Origin: Nostoc sp. C052
GTDB taxonomy: Bacteria; Cyanobacteriota; Cyanobacteriia; Cyanobacteriales; Nostocaceae
Direction: 5' to 3'
DNA: 64,000 bases
Assembly (NCBI RefSeq): GCF_013393905.1
Contig: NZ_CP040273.1
Span: forward strand, 186,001-250,000
This document shows, in pieces, positions 42,133-50,873 of this stretch (positions are counted from its first letter, which is position 1; the number at the start of each line of letters is the position of its first letter). The notes below the pieces were generated by a model. The model was not told the origin of the DNA. It saw only the letters and a list, made by a program, of their open reading frames with translations, and made no database searches. A program made the position numbers and the translations under genes.

Positions 42133-44310
42133 ATGAGCCTGGACTTTTCTCATCAAAATCTCAGAGGGCGTTCTTTCAAAGGTCAAAACCTTGAAGATGC
42201 AAACTTTAGCTATGCAGATATTCGAGGTACAGACTTTACCGGAGCTAATTTGAAGGGTGCTGACTTTAAAGGTGCTAGAGCCGGACTAGAGAAGCACTGG
42301 GTAATTGGTTTGCTCCTAGTCATATTTCTAATATCATTACTATCAGGTTTTTTTCTTATCTTCACTGGTATATTAGTAGCATATTTTCTTGATACTAAAC
42401 ACTCTGAAAACTTCATTGCTGGGATACTTTCCCTACTTGCACTAGCAGTTTTTTGTATTATCACGATTCGTAAGGGGTTAACATCTGGTTTAGGAGCCAT
42501 AGCTTTCGGTGTAGGCATAGCTTTAGCTTTCGCTTTAGGCGTAGTTTTAACTGAAGCCGCAGCCTTAGCCGCAGATGGCGCAGAAATCAGACTAGGAGCT
42601 TCTGCTTTAGCTGCGACTGTAGCCTTAGCTCTAGTCGGAGGAGGAGTCGCAATCGGAGGAGGAGAAGTCTTAGTCATAACTGGAGCCGGAATCCTAGCCC
42701 TTGCTGAAGCCCTTACTGTAGTCTTAGCCTTAACCGTAGTCTTAGTTACAGTCGCAACTACAGTAATAACCGGAGCTAGAACTTTAGCCCTAGCTGTAGC
42801 TGTAGTCCTAGCTGTAGTCTTAGCTGTAGCAGGAGCCATAGCAGGAACTCTAGCTTTCACTGCGACCTTTGCCGCCTTCAACGCCGCCATTATTGCCGGA
42901 GTTGTCGCTTTATTTTTTGTACTTTTTAATTCTTATATTGGCTGGCGTAGTCTAGCTGGAGATGAAAAAGATACTTGGGTTCGCTCATTCGCAATTGCTT
43001 TCGCTGCTACAGGAGGCACCAGTTTTCGTCATGCTAATTTAACTGATGCTGATTTTAGTCAAGCAATACTCAAAAATACAGATTTGAAAAACGCCAATCT
43101 AACTCGTACTCGTTTTTATGAAGCACACAAACTCGACATTGCTAAAGTAGACAACACTATACTAACTAATCGTGCTGTACTCAACTTGCTTGTTACTGGT
43201 AACGGTAGAGGAAAATATTATCTTGGTGCTAACCTGAAAGGCTCAAATCTGATAGGTGCAGACTTGAAAGAGGCTAATCTTAAAGACACTGATATTAGTG
43301 AAGCTACTTTTCAAGGAGCAAATTTAGAGTGGGCAAATCTGACTCTTGCCCAAGCAATTGATACTGATTTCACCAATGCTCACATGACTGGTGCTTGTAT
43401 AGAAGCTTGGAATATTGAAAGTACAACCAAATTAGATAATGTAGATTGTCGCTTTGTATATCTTCTAGAATATCCCAAGCCAGGAACTGACGACCGTGAA
43501 CGTCGTCCCAGTAGTGGCGATTTTCAACAAGAAGAATTTACCAAACTATTTGAAGAGGTAATAAATACTGTTGATTTAATTTTTAGAGATGGCATAGACT
43601 GGAAAGCTTTTGTAAATGCTTTCAGAAAACTTCAAATAGAAAATGAGAATATAGAGTTAGCTATACAGAGTATTGAAAATAAAGGTGATGGGGTAGTCGT
43701 TGTTAAAGTTGCTGTTCCTGTTGATGCCAATAAAGAAAATATTCATAATAATTTTAATCAAAACTATCAACTGGCACTTGCAGCTATAGAAGAAAAATAT
43801 AAATCACAATTACAAGCTAAAGATAATGAAATAGTCAGCTATCGCCAACAAAATATGGAGATGATAGAGATTGTTCAATTATTAGCAAATAGACCTATTA
43901 ATGTTCAAATTGATAATAAAATGGAGAATAGTTCAATGTCAGAATATTATCATTCTAAATATGATCAAAGGAATGCAAACAACCAATTTGTAGATACAGC
44001 ACAACCGGGCAGTGATGTCAACTTTAATCAAAATAATTATACCTCAGAGCAGAAACAAAATCTTGCAGATGCAGCAGCCGATATTCAACAACTTCTTAAC
44101 CAATTGGGACAGACTTACTCCACGAATACCCCACTAGAAAAACAGATAGTGGTGACAGAAGCACTCAAACAAATTGAAAGTAACCCTAACCTAAAAGCGA
44201 GGGTAATTGGGGCATTAAAATCTGGCGGTACAGAAGCACTCAAGGAGTTACTCGCTCATCCTGTAGTTAATGTATTATTAGCTGCCTTGGAAGGATGGCA
44301 GGAAGCATGA
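42133..44310 (+). CDS. Pentapeptide-repeat membrane protein
   Basis: This 725-residue protein begins with pentapeptide repeats (LRGRSFKGQNLEDANFSYAD, ADFKGA). A run of hydrophobic helices follows from about residue 57 to 275; it is Ala/Val/Leu-rich and coded by quasi-repetitive DNA (42520-42900). A second pentapeptide block (FRHANLTDADFSQA, YLGANLKGSNLIGADLKE) extends to about 430. The C-terminal 300 residues include a coiled coil (EEKYKSQLQAKDNEIVSYRQ) and a helical end. Similar proteins are frequent in Nostoc, with unknown function. The repeats probably form a quadrilateral beta-helix. The region's alanine-rich antisense frame is not a gene. Confidence 0.85.
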   Translation: MSLDFSHQNLRGRSFKGQNLEDANFSYADIRGTDFTGANLKGADFKGARAGLEKHWVIGLLLVIFLISLLSGFFLIFTGILVAYFLDTKHSENFIAGILSLLALAVFCIITIRKGLTSGLGAIAFGVGIALAFALGVVLTEAAALAADGAEIRLGASALAATVALALVGGGVAIGGGEVLVITGAGILALAEALTVVLALTVVLVTVATTVITGARTLALAVAVVLAVVLAVAGAIAGTLAFTATFAAFNAAIIAGVVALFFVLFNSYIGWRSLAGDEKDTWVRSFAIAFAATGGTSFRHANLTDADFSQAILKNTDLKNANLTRTRFYEAHKLDIAKVDNTILTNRAVLNLLVTGNGRGKYYLGANLKGSNLIGADLKEANLKDTDISEATFQGANLEWANLTLAQAIDTDFTNAHMTGACIEAWNIESTTKLDNVDCRFVYLLEYPKPGTDDRERRPSSGDFQQEEFTKLFEEVINTVDLIFRDGIDWKAFVNAFRKLQIENENIELAIQSIENKGDGVVVVKVAVPVDANKENIHNNFNQNYQLALAAIEEKYKSQLQAKDNEIVSYRQQNMEMIEIVQLLANRPINVQIDNKMENSSMSEYYHSKYDQRNANNQFVDTAQPGSDVNFNQNNYTSEQKQNLADAAADIQQLLNQLGQTYSTNTPLEKQIVVTEALKQIESNPNLKARVIGALKSGGTEALKELLAHPVVNVLLAALEGWQEA

Positions 44311-44426
44311 ATTGAAAGGATAGGGATGATAGCGATCGCCGATTCGATGTGGGCTATTTGCCTTATGCTCAACCAGACATCGCCCTCAGATAATGAAAAA
44401 TTAGATTGTAGAAAATCTCCGTTCTG

Positions 44427-44529
44427 GTGATATTACGCCGAGAATACCTTGATATTACAGGTAACTTCTGTGCTGCCAAGCTGATTGAATATTTCCAGCA
44501 CTGGACAAAGTGGAAGCTCAAGAATCACC
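44427..44529 (+). pseudogene. Truncated start of a cyanobacterial plasmid protein
   Basis: A GTG-initiated frame encodes ILRREYLDITGNFCAAKLIE and YFQHWTKWKLKNHR, resembling the N-terminus of a helix-turn-helix plasmid protein common in Nostocales. Similarity ends at the start of the GC-rich REP block (about 44530), where the sequence becomes low-complexity. The rest of the gene is missing. Confidence 0.5.
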
Positions 44530-44544
44530 GAAGAAGCGGAGGGG

Positions 44545-44705
44545 CTGTTCTTGCAGGGAGCAGGGGGAGCAATAGAAGAGTCCCGTTCGCGGAGCGGAAC
44601 ATGGGTATCAAGCCCCACACATAAGAGTGCGTTCACGAGAGGGTCGGAGTACAAGCTCCGTTACTACCTCCCCCTTGCGCCCTGCTCCCCGTTCCCCTGC
44701 CTCTT
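44545..44705. repeat. REP-like palindromic block upstream of the transposase remnant
   Basis: The left part (GCAGGGAGCAGGGGGAGC) and right part (CTCCCCCTTGCGCCCTGCTC) form an imperfect inverted repeat. In between lies a small hairpin (GTTCGCGGAGCGGAAC). The block directly precedes a REP-associated tyrosine transposase, the expected layout for RAYT/REP pairs. Related palindromes occur near 10.8 kb. Confidence 0.65.
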
Positions 44706-45110
44706 TTGACCTGAAAGCTGGATTTTGCTACCACATCACTGTCCGGTGCAACAATAGGGAGTTTCGCCTGACTCGCCTGGAATGTCGTGAAGTCTTTCTC
44801 TACGCTATTAAGAAGGCGCAGTCAAAGTACGGATTTAAGCTGTATGCCCTGTGCATCATGAGCAATCACGTACACTACCTATTAGAACCATCCCAACCAG
44901 AAGAACTACCCAAAATAATGCACTGGCTCAACTGGTATACTGCTATGTGCTTTAACCGGATGCTAAACCGGACAGGGCATTTTGGGAGAAGCGTTATCAC
45001 AGTACAGGCTTTGCTAATACAGATCAGCGACGGGCTTTAAATACGCTGCGATACATTCACGCTAACCCGAAAGCCTCCGGGAGCGCAATCATTGTAACGC
45101 TGCTTGTAAC
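44705..45110 (+). pseudogene. REP-associated tyrosine transposase (RAYT), frameshifted
   Basis: The frame FCYHITVRCNNREF ... GFKLYALCIMSNHVHYLLEP contains the HVH metal-binding motif of the Y1_Tnp (IS200-like) fold. Conservation ends at the GHF codons (about 44980). One added T there would continue as GHFWEKRYHSTGFANTDQRR followed by LRYIHANPKA in the next frame, which includes the region expected to hold the catalytic tyrosine. A single-base deletion in TTTTGG at about 44981-44985 thus inactivates it. The unshifted frame ends at 45040. Confidence 0.82.
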
Positions 45111-45293
45111 CTCTGCCGCAATCGGGTATACAGTAAATTTATAGAGAATAGCGTAGTTTACCACCACAGGCATACCTCTTCATTTTCTTAGAGGAAAAAA
45201 CCGATGACCTACTTCGGTTGTAGGCGATCGCTATAGTCAAATTAAAAACCACCCACATCATGTAAGTGGAGAATCGAACAGATGGTATATCTT

Positions 45294-46256
45294 TTATCGC
45301 TGTCCAAACAGCTTATTAAGTACATCAGCTAGACGGTAGCCTGCCAAGCTCATGCGGCGTTCTGCTATTGGTTTGGCGGTAGCAGCATAATTTGGCGGTA
45401 ACGGCTTTCCATCATTTTTATCACTACTGCCAGAAAGCTTGCCATTAATATATGCTTTTTGTTTAGCGATATTAAAACTCTCCAACTTTGCCCAATTATT
45501 AAATTGAGTTTCTCTTAATTCTGGCAATTTACTGCGTTGATAGGAGGCTCTTATCTTGGTTGCGGTGTTGCGAACAGTTTGAAAGTTTTCTGAGCCTAGT
45601 ATGAGGTCATCCCAGAATTTATGCAAACTAATTGTTTGACTATTTGGGTTAACTCTAATGTAAAAACGTGTACCACCTCTATCACCTTCTGGTTCTTTAT
45701 ACTGGTTAATAATTAATTTGGTAGTATGCAATGGCTGATGCACATCTCCTACTAGATGGAATAACCAGCATATTGCAACTGCTTTTTCGCTGTTGGTAGC
45801 ATTACTTTGAACAATATCAAGATTTTTTTGAAAAGCAAATATAATATTTTCTTCACCTGGAATTTCACGAGGAATTGAGTTTGAGGCATTGCTTGGTTGA
45901 TAAGGTAAATTTATGTAGTGCCAAGTTGGGTGATCAAATATTTGATTGCCACGAGCTTCATCTGGCCATTTTGCCGCCCACATAAATAAGTACAAATTTT
46001 TATTTTCAGCAGAAATATTAGATTGTTTGAGGGAATTCCACTGCTGCTCAAATTTAGAGTATTCAGGGTGTTCCTTCAAAATGGCAACCATTTTCTCAAT
46101 TACTTCTTGATGATTCTGCGAGAGTTCCCTGTAAGCGATCGCTCCTGAAACCATGTGTCCAGACTTATTCCAAGCAAAAGCTGGGTACTGCCAAACCAAA
46201 ATTGTTGATAATACTGTCAATAAAGAAAACTTAGCGAAAGAATGTAACTTCAGCAT
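45294..46256 (-). CDS. Exported S1/P1 nuclease
   Basis: This 320-residue protein starts with a signal peptide (KFSLLTVLSTILVWQYPAFA, cleavage expected before W29). The mature N-terminal WNKSGHM supplies the zinc-binding Trp and His of the S1/P1 family. Further ligand positions are in WPDEAR, HPTWHYIN and LFHLVGDVHQPLH, followed by GDRGGTRF and LHKFWDDLI. These trinuclear zinc enzymes hydrolyse single-stranded DNA and RNA to 5'-nucleotides in the periplasm or outside the cell. It is divergent from the XRE gene at 46610 and lies near three other exported nucleic-acid-related proteins. Confidence 0.93.
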   Translation of the reverse strand: MLKLHSFAKFSLLTVLSTILVWQYPAFAWNKSGHMVSGAIAYRELSQNHQEVIEKMVAILKEHPEYSKFEQQWNSLKQSNISAENKNLYLFMWAAKWPDEARGNQIFDHPTWHYINLPYQPSNASNSIPREIPGEENIIFAFQKNLDIVQSNATNSEKAVAICWLFHLVGDVHQPLHTTKLIINQYKEPEGDRGGTRFYIRVNPNSQTISLHKFWDDLILGSENFQTVRNTATKIRASYQRSKLPELRETQFNNWAKLESFNIAKQKAYINGKLSGSSDKNDGKPLPPNYAATAKPIAERRMSLAGYRLADVLNKLFGQR

Positions 46257-46609
46257 AAAATTCTTTGTTAGAAAATACAGCTAAAGTATAGGTTGCATTC
46301 AGGTAATTTAGGGTTAAATTTGCATGAAAAAAATAAATCACCCTACACAATACTCATATATTTCAATAAACAGAGCTGTACATTAACGAGTTTAAGGGTG
46401 CGATCGCATCTATTACCCTATGAATGAGTCATTTACCTCCAAGAATTTAGGTTCAAAACCACTTAAAAAATATTCCTACTCAGAGTAAATAATTTTACAT
46501 GATTTTCATTATTACGGATATACACTGAGGTTAATTGCGATTTTGCATGACTAAAATATGACAAATAATATAGCATTACTTACTTAAGTTAGTGGGTCAA
46601 GTTTGCTCA
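46257..46609. promoter_or_regulatory. Divergent intergenic region, S1/P1 nuclease and XRE gene
   Basis: This AT-rich gap must hold promoters for both flanking genes. The end near the XRE gene contains ACTTAAGTTAGTGGGTCAAG before the ATG, similar to the region upstream of the paralogous XRE gene at 27535 (ACTCAAGTAGTGGGTTTTGA). The common string may be an operator for these regulators. One HIP1-type site is present. No gene is seen. Confidence 0.45.
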
Positions 46610-46858
46610 ATGACTATTAAAAAACCCTTGGCTATCAAACAGCCACAGGTAGGGCATATCATTCGTGATTTGCGACTTTTGGCTGGGTTAACGCAAGAAC
46701 AGTTTGCAGCCACTCTCGGCGTGACATATACCACGATTAATCGTTGGGAGAATGGACGCTCTAAACCGTCGCCGATGGCGAAGAAGCTTATTGAACAAAA
46801 GCTTGATGAGATGGGCGCTCAGGGTGAGGATTTGTTAACTAAATATTTGCCAAATTAG
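46610..46858 (+). CDS. XRE-family regulator (paralogue of the 27.5-kb gene)
   Basis: The 82-residue protein (from the ATG at 46610; an upstream GTG or ATG at 46592 is less likely) is a helix-turn-helix regulator: LRLLAGLTQEQFAATLGVTY and TTINRWENGRSKPSP. It is clearly related to the regulator at 27535, sharing MTIKKP, LTQEQFA and the C-terminal LLxKY. Here it precedes a small membrane-protein gene rather than a methylase. It may control the divergent S1/P1 nuclease gene or the downstream gene. Confidence 0.8.
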   Translation: MTIKKPLAIKQPQVGHIIRDLRLLAGLTQEQFAATLGVTYTTINRWENGRSKPSPMAKKLIEQKLDEMGAQGEDLLTKYLPN

Positions 46859-46917
46859 TTATTTACTCAGTTTCTGTGTAAGCGGTAAGTATAGCTCTAC
46901 TAGCCCACTTGTTCTAG

Positions 46918-46990
46918 TTTTTATATCAAACTGTTGATTGTAATTCTAAACATCAGGTGAGGCATCTAATGAACGGTAATACAAACATGA
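46918..46990 (+). repeat. Shared 73-bp leader, copy 2
   Basis: This segment is nearly identical (five differences over 73 bases) to 41242-41313. It again provides a GAGG ribosome binding site and the codons for MNGNTNM in front of an unrelated gene. Confidence 0.8.
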
Positions 46991-47409
46991 GAACTAATCA
47001 GCAAGTCACGGAAATTACAGGCGCTCCCGCCCAAGTTTGGGGAAACGTGTTAGTTCCAGCAAAAGGAACGATTCTTGTCAAATTTACAGGTGATACTCTT
47101 GTTGGAACAACAAAAACTGGTTTAGAAAAGAGAGAGACTTGGATACGCATTCAAAATATTGATTCAGTAGAAACATTAGAAGCCCCTATTTATGCGTTAT
47201 TGGGTTTTGGAGGATTCCTAGCTTTTTCAGCTTTGGGTGCATTCAGAAACTCTTCTGCACTAGGTTTAATTTTACTTGTTGCAGGAGTAGCTCTAATTGT
47301 TTATGCAATAACTAATAAACGTCGATATTTAGCAATTTACAGTCATCGGAATGCAATAGTTGTTTTCATGAATAAGTGTGATTTTACCCCCTGCGTGACC
47401 AAATTTTGA
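46969..47409 (+). CDS. Small two-helix membrane protein, probably 3'-truncated
   Basis: The gene uses the shared leader (MNGNTNM) and continues MRTNQQVTEITGAPAQVW. Two hydrophobic helices (ALLGFGGFLAFSALGA and LGLILLVAGVALIVYAI) follow an N-terminal soluble region with VKFTGDTLVGTTKTGL. The last ten codons (CDFTPCVTKF) run into a block of repeats at 47386 and look unrelated, so the native C-terminus was probably replaced by the repeat element. Function is unknown. It lies downstream of the XRE regulator. Confidence 0.6.
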   Translation: MNGNTNMRTNQQVTEITGAPAQVWGNVLVPAKGTILVKFTGDTLVGTTKTGLEKRETWIRIQNIDSVETLEAPIYALLGFGGFLAFSALGAFRNSSALGLILLVAGVALIVYAITNKRRYLAIYSHRNAIVVFMNKCDFTPCVTKF

Positions 47410-47645
47410 ACCATAACGTGACCAAAAGTTAACGTAATTTCAAGCTTTTGAGCCAATCAATAACTTAGCTTTATGAATCAAATTATGTCCGCGTGTTTTA
47501 AATGTGAACCATAATACGACCAAAAGTTTTATTTTTAGACTTGGTAAAAAATGCCGAGCAAGACACACTAATTTAGTCGAAAATTTTAAACTTTCGGTCA
47601 AAATATAATTCAAAATGCCTACAATATGGTTCAAAAATATGTTTA
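47386..47645. repeat. Direct and inverted repeat cluster (element remnant)
   Basis: The strings TTTGAACCATAACGTGACCA and GTGAACCATAATACGACCAA occur in forward orientation at about 47403 and 47503. Inverted counterparts (TCGGTCAAAATATAATTCAA at about 47586 and ATATGGTTCAAAAATATG at about 47625) follow. The arrangement of several ~20-bp sites facing inward suggests the two ends of a small transposon-derived element. It replaces the end of the membrane-protein gene. Confidence 0.45.
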
Positions 47646-48192
47646 GCCAAAAATTGAGTGATAAAGCGATCGCCTGAAATCTGAATTTTTATTTCTCTCT
47701 CATTACGGTACGGTACAAATGAACTATTTGACCATGTTCCTTGCTGTAATTAAGTTTTGAGTTTTTTGAACTCCATTTATAGCTTTGAACTATATGTTGT
47801 CCTAGTACAGAGTGAAGTATTTCGTGACCGTTTGGCTAAATTATCGTTCAAATCACAATAAGTCCCCAGAACTTTATCAGCAGTTTGCGATGAATGTGTT
47901 GGCATTATCCCGCAAACTAAATGCACCCAGTAATACACAAACAAGACAGCCTCAAACCCAAATTCAAGCTTAGTTTATCAAGTCTCTATATACGAACTCC
48001 AGGATAGGGAATATAAATTGAAGCTCCACTGAAAGAAATCGCGATTGCTCCCAATCAAGCGAGGAAATATGTCAGTAGAAGCGATCGCACACTGTAATTA
48101 GTGTCACGTATTCAGTATTATTCAGAGTATTTTTTGTCCTGATATCAACTAATAGTATAGCGATCGCAAAATATAAATTTTAGGAGCATCAA
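47646..48192. other. Spacer with one C-terminal gene remnant
   Basis: The spacer holds a 49-codon remnant (47827-47973), AT-rich filler and a copy of the CAATCAAGCGAGGAAAT-type sequence (about 48055) also seen near 38056. The final bases include TAGGAGCATCAA, the ribosome binding site of the NERD-nuclease gene. Confidence 0.45.
47827..47973 (+). pseudogene. Unidentified C-terminal gene fragment
   Basis: A frame reading TVWLNYRSNHNKSPELYQQF and AMNVLALSRKLNAPSNTQ ends at TAG 47973. The composition is protein-like, but no start and no upstream continuation remain (a TAG closes the frame shortly before). I do not recognise the parent protein. Confidence 0.4.
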
Positions 48193-50859
48193 ATGGTCAA
48201 CAGCAGAGATACCTTAGCAACTAAAACATCTAATAGAGGAGCAATACTAAAAGTTTTAGCTAGACTAGCAACAACAGGAATAATTAGTTTTGGGGTTGGT
48301 GGAGCAGTCACTTTTGACCGTTATAACAACTATTGGAATCAAACAATATTTCGCGTTCAGACTGTTGACTTTAACATTTTATCTCATACTCTACCAACGA
48401 AACTTTCTTATGCAATTATTAAAAATAAACCAGAAGAAGTACAACGTACTTTAGATAGTAATTATAGTTTATTTGGATTAATAGTTACAGACTCTAGTGG
48501 ACAAAAAATAATTTCATATTCAGGTAAAGATTCTGGAAAATCCTCATCTTGGAAAGCGGCTCTAAATCCACAAGAGTTAACAAAGCATCCCTACGATGTG
48601 TTGCTTGATCCTCCACCTGTATTTACACAGTGGACTTATAGTGATTCTCATGCTACTGAACGCAGTGCTACAAGTGTCACTAATCAAGGCCGTGTTATCG
48701 GTAGGGTTTACTATGTTAGGGGTGTAAGACCAACGTTTCAAGAGGATATTGCAACATTGGTAACTAATCCTTTTTCTGGAAGTAGTAGGATTCAAACTTA
48801 CGCAACAAGTCTAATGGCTTGTTTCGGGGCGACTTTGCTTATCTGGAGTGGTTTGGAGTTTATACTTTATAAAAAGCGAGTTGATAAAAAGAAAGCAGAA
48901 AAAAGAGAAGATGAATTAGAAAATATCAACAAAGTTTTAGAAGTTCAATTAGCCGAGAGAATAAATGAGCTAACATTATTAAAAAATCAAAGAGAGGAAG
49001 AAAAGAATGAATTAATTAGGGATGTTAGCAGAATGCGTATTTTAAATACTAGGCTTAAACAGGAAATTTGTCAACTCAAGGAATCTCTGAATAATCTCCC
49101 GAAAAACACAGAAAATTTATTAACTCTGCAAACTGAACTAGAAAAAACTAAATTAGAAGCACAAGAGAATCTAAACAAACAAAAACAGTATCAACAACGT
49201 ATTGAAAAACTAAATCATCATTTACAACTTGCTCAAAAGAAACAATTAGAAGCTAATCAATTATATAAACTTAAAGAAAATGAATTAGCTAAACTTCAAG
49301 AACAAATGAAGAATATTGAAAATTCTCGTTTATTAGCTAAATCAGAGTTACAACAACTACAAAGCAATGAAAAAAAATCTCAAGAAATTGCTACTAGACT
49401 GGAACAAGAATTAACTAATCAAAGACTTGAACAACAGCAACTTAATAATAAATTGAAGATTTTGCAAAGTTCATTATTAGAGTCTCAACAACGCGCTAAA
49501 CAGGCACAAGCTGAATCTGACAAAACTAGATTAGAGGCACAACAAAATCTCAATAAACAACAACAGTATCAAGCACATATTGAAAAATTAAACAGAGATT
49601 TGCAGATTGCTCAGGAGAAGCGACTAGAAAATAATCCACCAAAAGCAATTGAATTAGTTCAACTGAAGCAACAAATATATGATGCTGAATCTGAATTGCA
49701 AAAACTGCGAAATAATGAAAAAAATTCCCAAGAAATTGCTACTACTTTAGAACAACAGTTAATTAATCAAAGTTTAGAACAGGAACAGCTTAACCATCAG
49801 CTAGAACTTTTACAAAGTTCTCTGTTAGAATCTCAACAACGTGCTAGAAAGGCACAAATTGAATCTGAAAAAGCTATATTAGAAGCACAACAGAATCTAA
49901 ATAAGCAACAGGAATATGAAGATCAAATTAAAAAATTAACTCAGGATTTATATATTGTTGAAGATAAACAAGCAAGAACTAATGAACTAAAAGAAAATGA
50001 ATTATCCCAACTTCAGCAGCAAATACAGGAAATTGAAAACTCTCGTTCTTTAGTTAATTCTGAATTACAACAACTGCGAAATAATGAAACAAGTTCCCAG
50101 AGAATTATTACTGCCTTAGAACAACAGTTAGCTAATCAAAACTTAATGCAAGAGCAACTTAATACTCAACTAGATATTTTGCAAAATTCTCTATTAGAAT
50201 CTCAAGAGAGAGAACAACAATTAGAACAACGTGAAAAACAGAAACAAGCTGAATTAGAAGCTTTGTCTAAAGAACTTGAGATTATTACTGTTGAAATAAA
50301 AGGTAAACATCCTCTCAATATTTTTGAATTATCTATTAAAAAGTCCTTAGAAAAGCATTTTTCTTCAGAAAGAGTATTAACACAATTTGATGTAGGTAGC
50401 GGAAGACAAGGAAGTAAATTTACTGATTTTATAATTGTTACAAATAAGTGCTGTATCGTTGTAGAAGCTAAATCTTATAAAGGAACAATTGAATCTGTTG
50501 GTAATCCGCGTAATACTGGATGGACTTGCGATACAGGAACTAGAAAACTCTATATTTATGCTTGCTGGGGAGAAAACCCTTATCAGCAAGTGAAAACTTA
50601 TGTAGATTCTTTATATAAATATGTAAATTCATCAAACTGGGGTAAATTTCCTGTGTATGGTATTGTTGTATTTCCAGCAAACTCGGATATTAATAATAAC
50701 ATTGAATCGAATATAGGTGGTTATTATAGAGTAGCTACACTAAATAATTTGATTACTGTTATTGAACAATTAGACAATCAAGCTTATTTACAAAATGCAA
50801 CAAGATATCAAAAAATCTTGCAGAAACTTACAGGCATATCTAATCAACAAGCAGCTTAA
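48193..50859 (+). CDS. Membrane sensor-like coiled-coil protein with C-terminal NERD nuclease
   Basis: This 888-residue protein has a first transmembrane helix near residues 25-45 (LATTGIISFGVGGAVTF). An extracytoplasmic segment of about 150 residues (FGLIVTDSSGQKIISYSG suggests a PAS/CHASE-like sensor) precedes a second helix near 203-226. A coiled coil of some 450 residues follows, with near-repeats such as LLESQQRA and LNKQQQY. The C-terminal NERD domain shows SKFTDFIIV (D745) and IVVEAKSYKG (E758, K760), the PD-(D/E)XK pattern. AGGAGC precedes the ATG. The layout suggests a membrane-anchored nuclease responding to an outside or envelope signal; the trigger and target are unknown. Confidence 0.75.
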   Translation: MVNSRDTLATKTSNRGAILKVLARLATTGIISFGVGGAVTFDRYNNYWNQTIFRVQTVDFNILSHTLPTKLSYAIIKNKPEEVQRTLDSNYSLFGLIVTDSSGQKIISYSGKDSGKSSSWKAALNPQELTKHPYDVLLDPPPVFTQWTYSDSHATERSATSVTNQGRVIGRVYYVRGVRPTFQEDIATLVTNPFSGSSRIQTYATSLMACFGATLLIWSGLEFILYKKRVDKKKAEKREDELENINKVLEVQLAERINELTLLKNQREEEKNELIRDVSRMRILNTRLKQEICQLKESLNNLPKNTENLLTLQTELEKTKLEAQENLNKQKQYQQRIEKLNHHLQLAQKKQLEANQLYKLKENELAKLQEQMKNIENSRLLAKSELQQLQSNEKKSQEIATRLEQELTNQRLEQQQLNNKLKILQSSLLESQQRAKQAQAESDKTRLEAQQNLNKQQQYQAHIEKLNRDLQIAQEKRLENNPPKAIELVQLKQQIYDAESELQKLRNNEKNSQEIATTLEQQLINQSLEQEQLNHQLELLQSSLLESQQRARKAQIESEKAILEAQQNLNKQQEYEDQIKKLTQDLYIVEDKQARTNELKENELSQLQQQIQEIENSRSLVNSELQQLRNNETSSQRIITALEQQLANQNLMQEQLNTQLDILQNSLLESQEREQQLEQREKQKQAELEALSKELEIITVEIKGKHPLNIFELSIKKSLEKHFSSERVLTQFDVGSGRQGSKFTDFIIVTNKCCIVVEAKSYKGTIESVGNPRNTGWTCDTGTRKLYIYACWGENPYQQVKTYVDSLYKYVNSSNWGKFPVYGIVVFPANSDINNNIESNIGGYYRVATLNNLITVIEQLDNQAYLQNATRYQKILQKLTGISNQQAA

Positions 50860-50873
50860 TCATAAAAATACAG

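Noticed and set aside
42210..42890. 226-codon Ala/Lys/Pro-rich frame on the minus strand
   Set aside because: It is antisense to the quasi-repetitive membrane segment of the pentapeptide gene and owes its openness to that repeat; composition is unlike a real protein.
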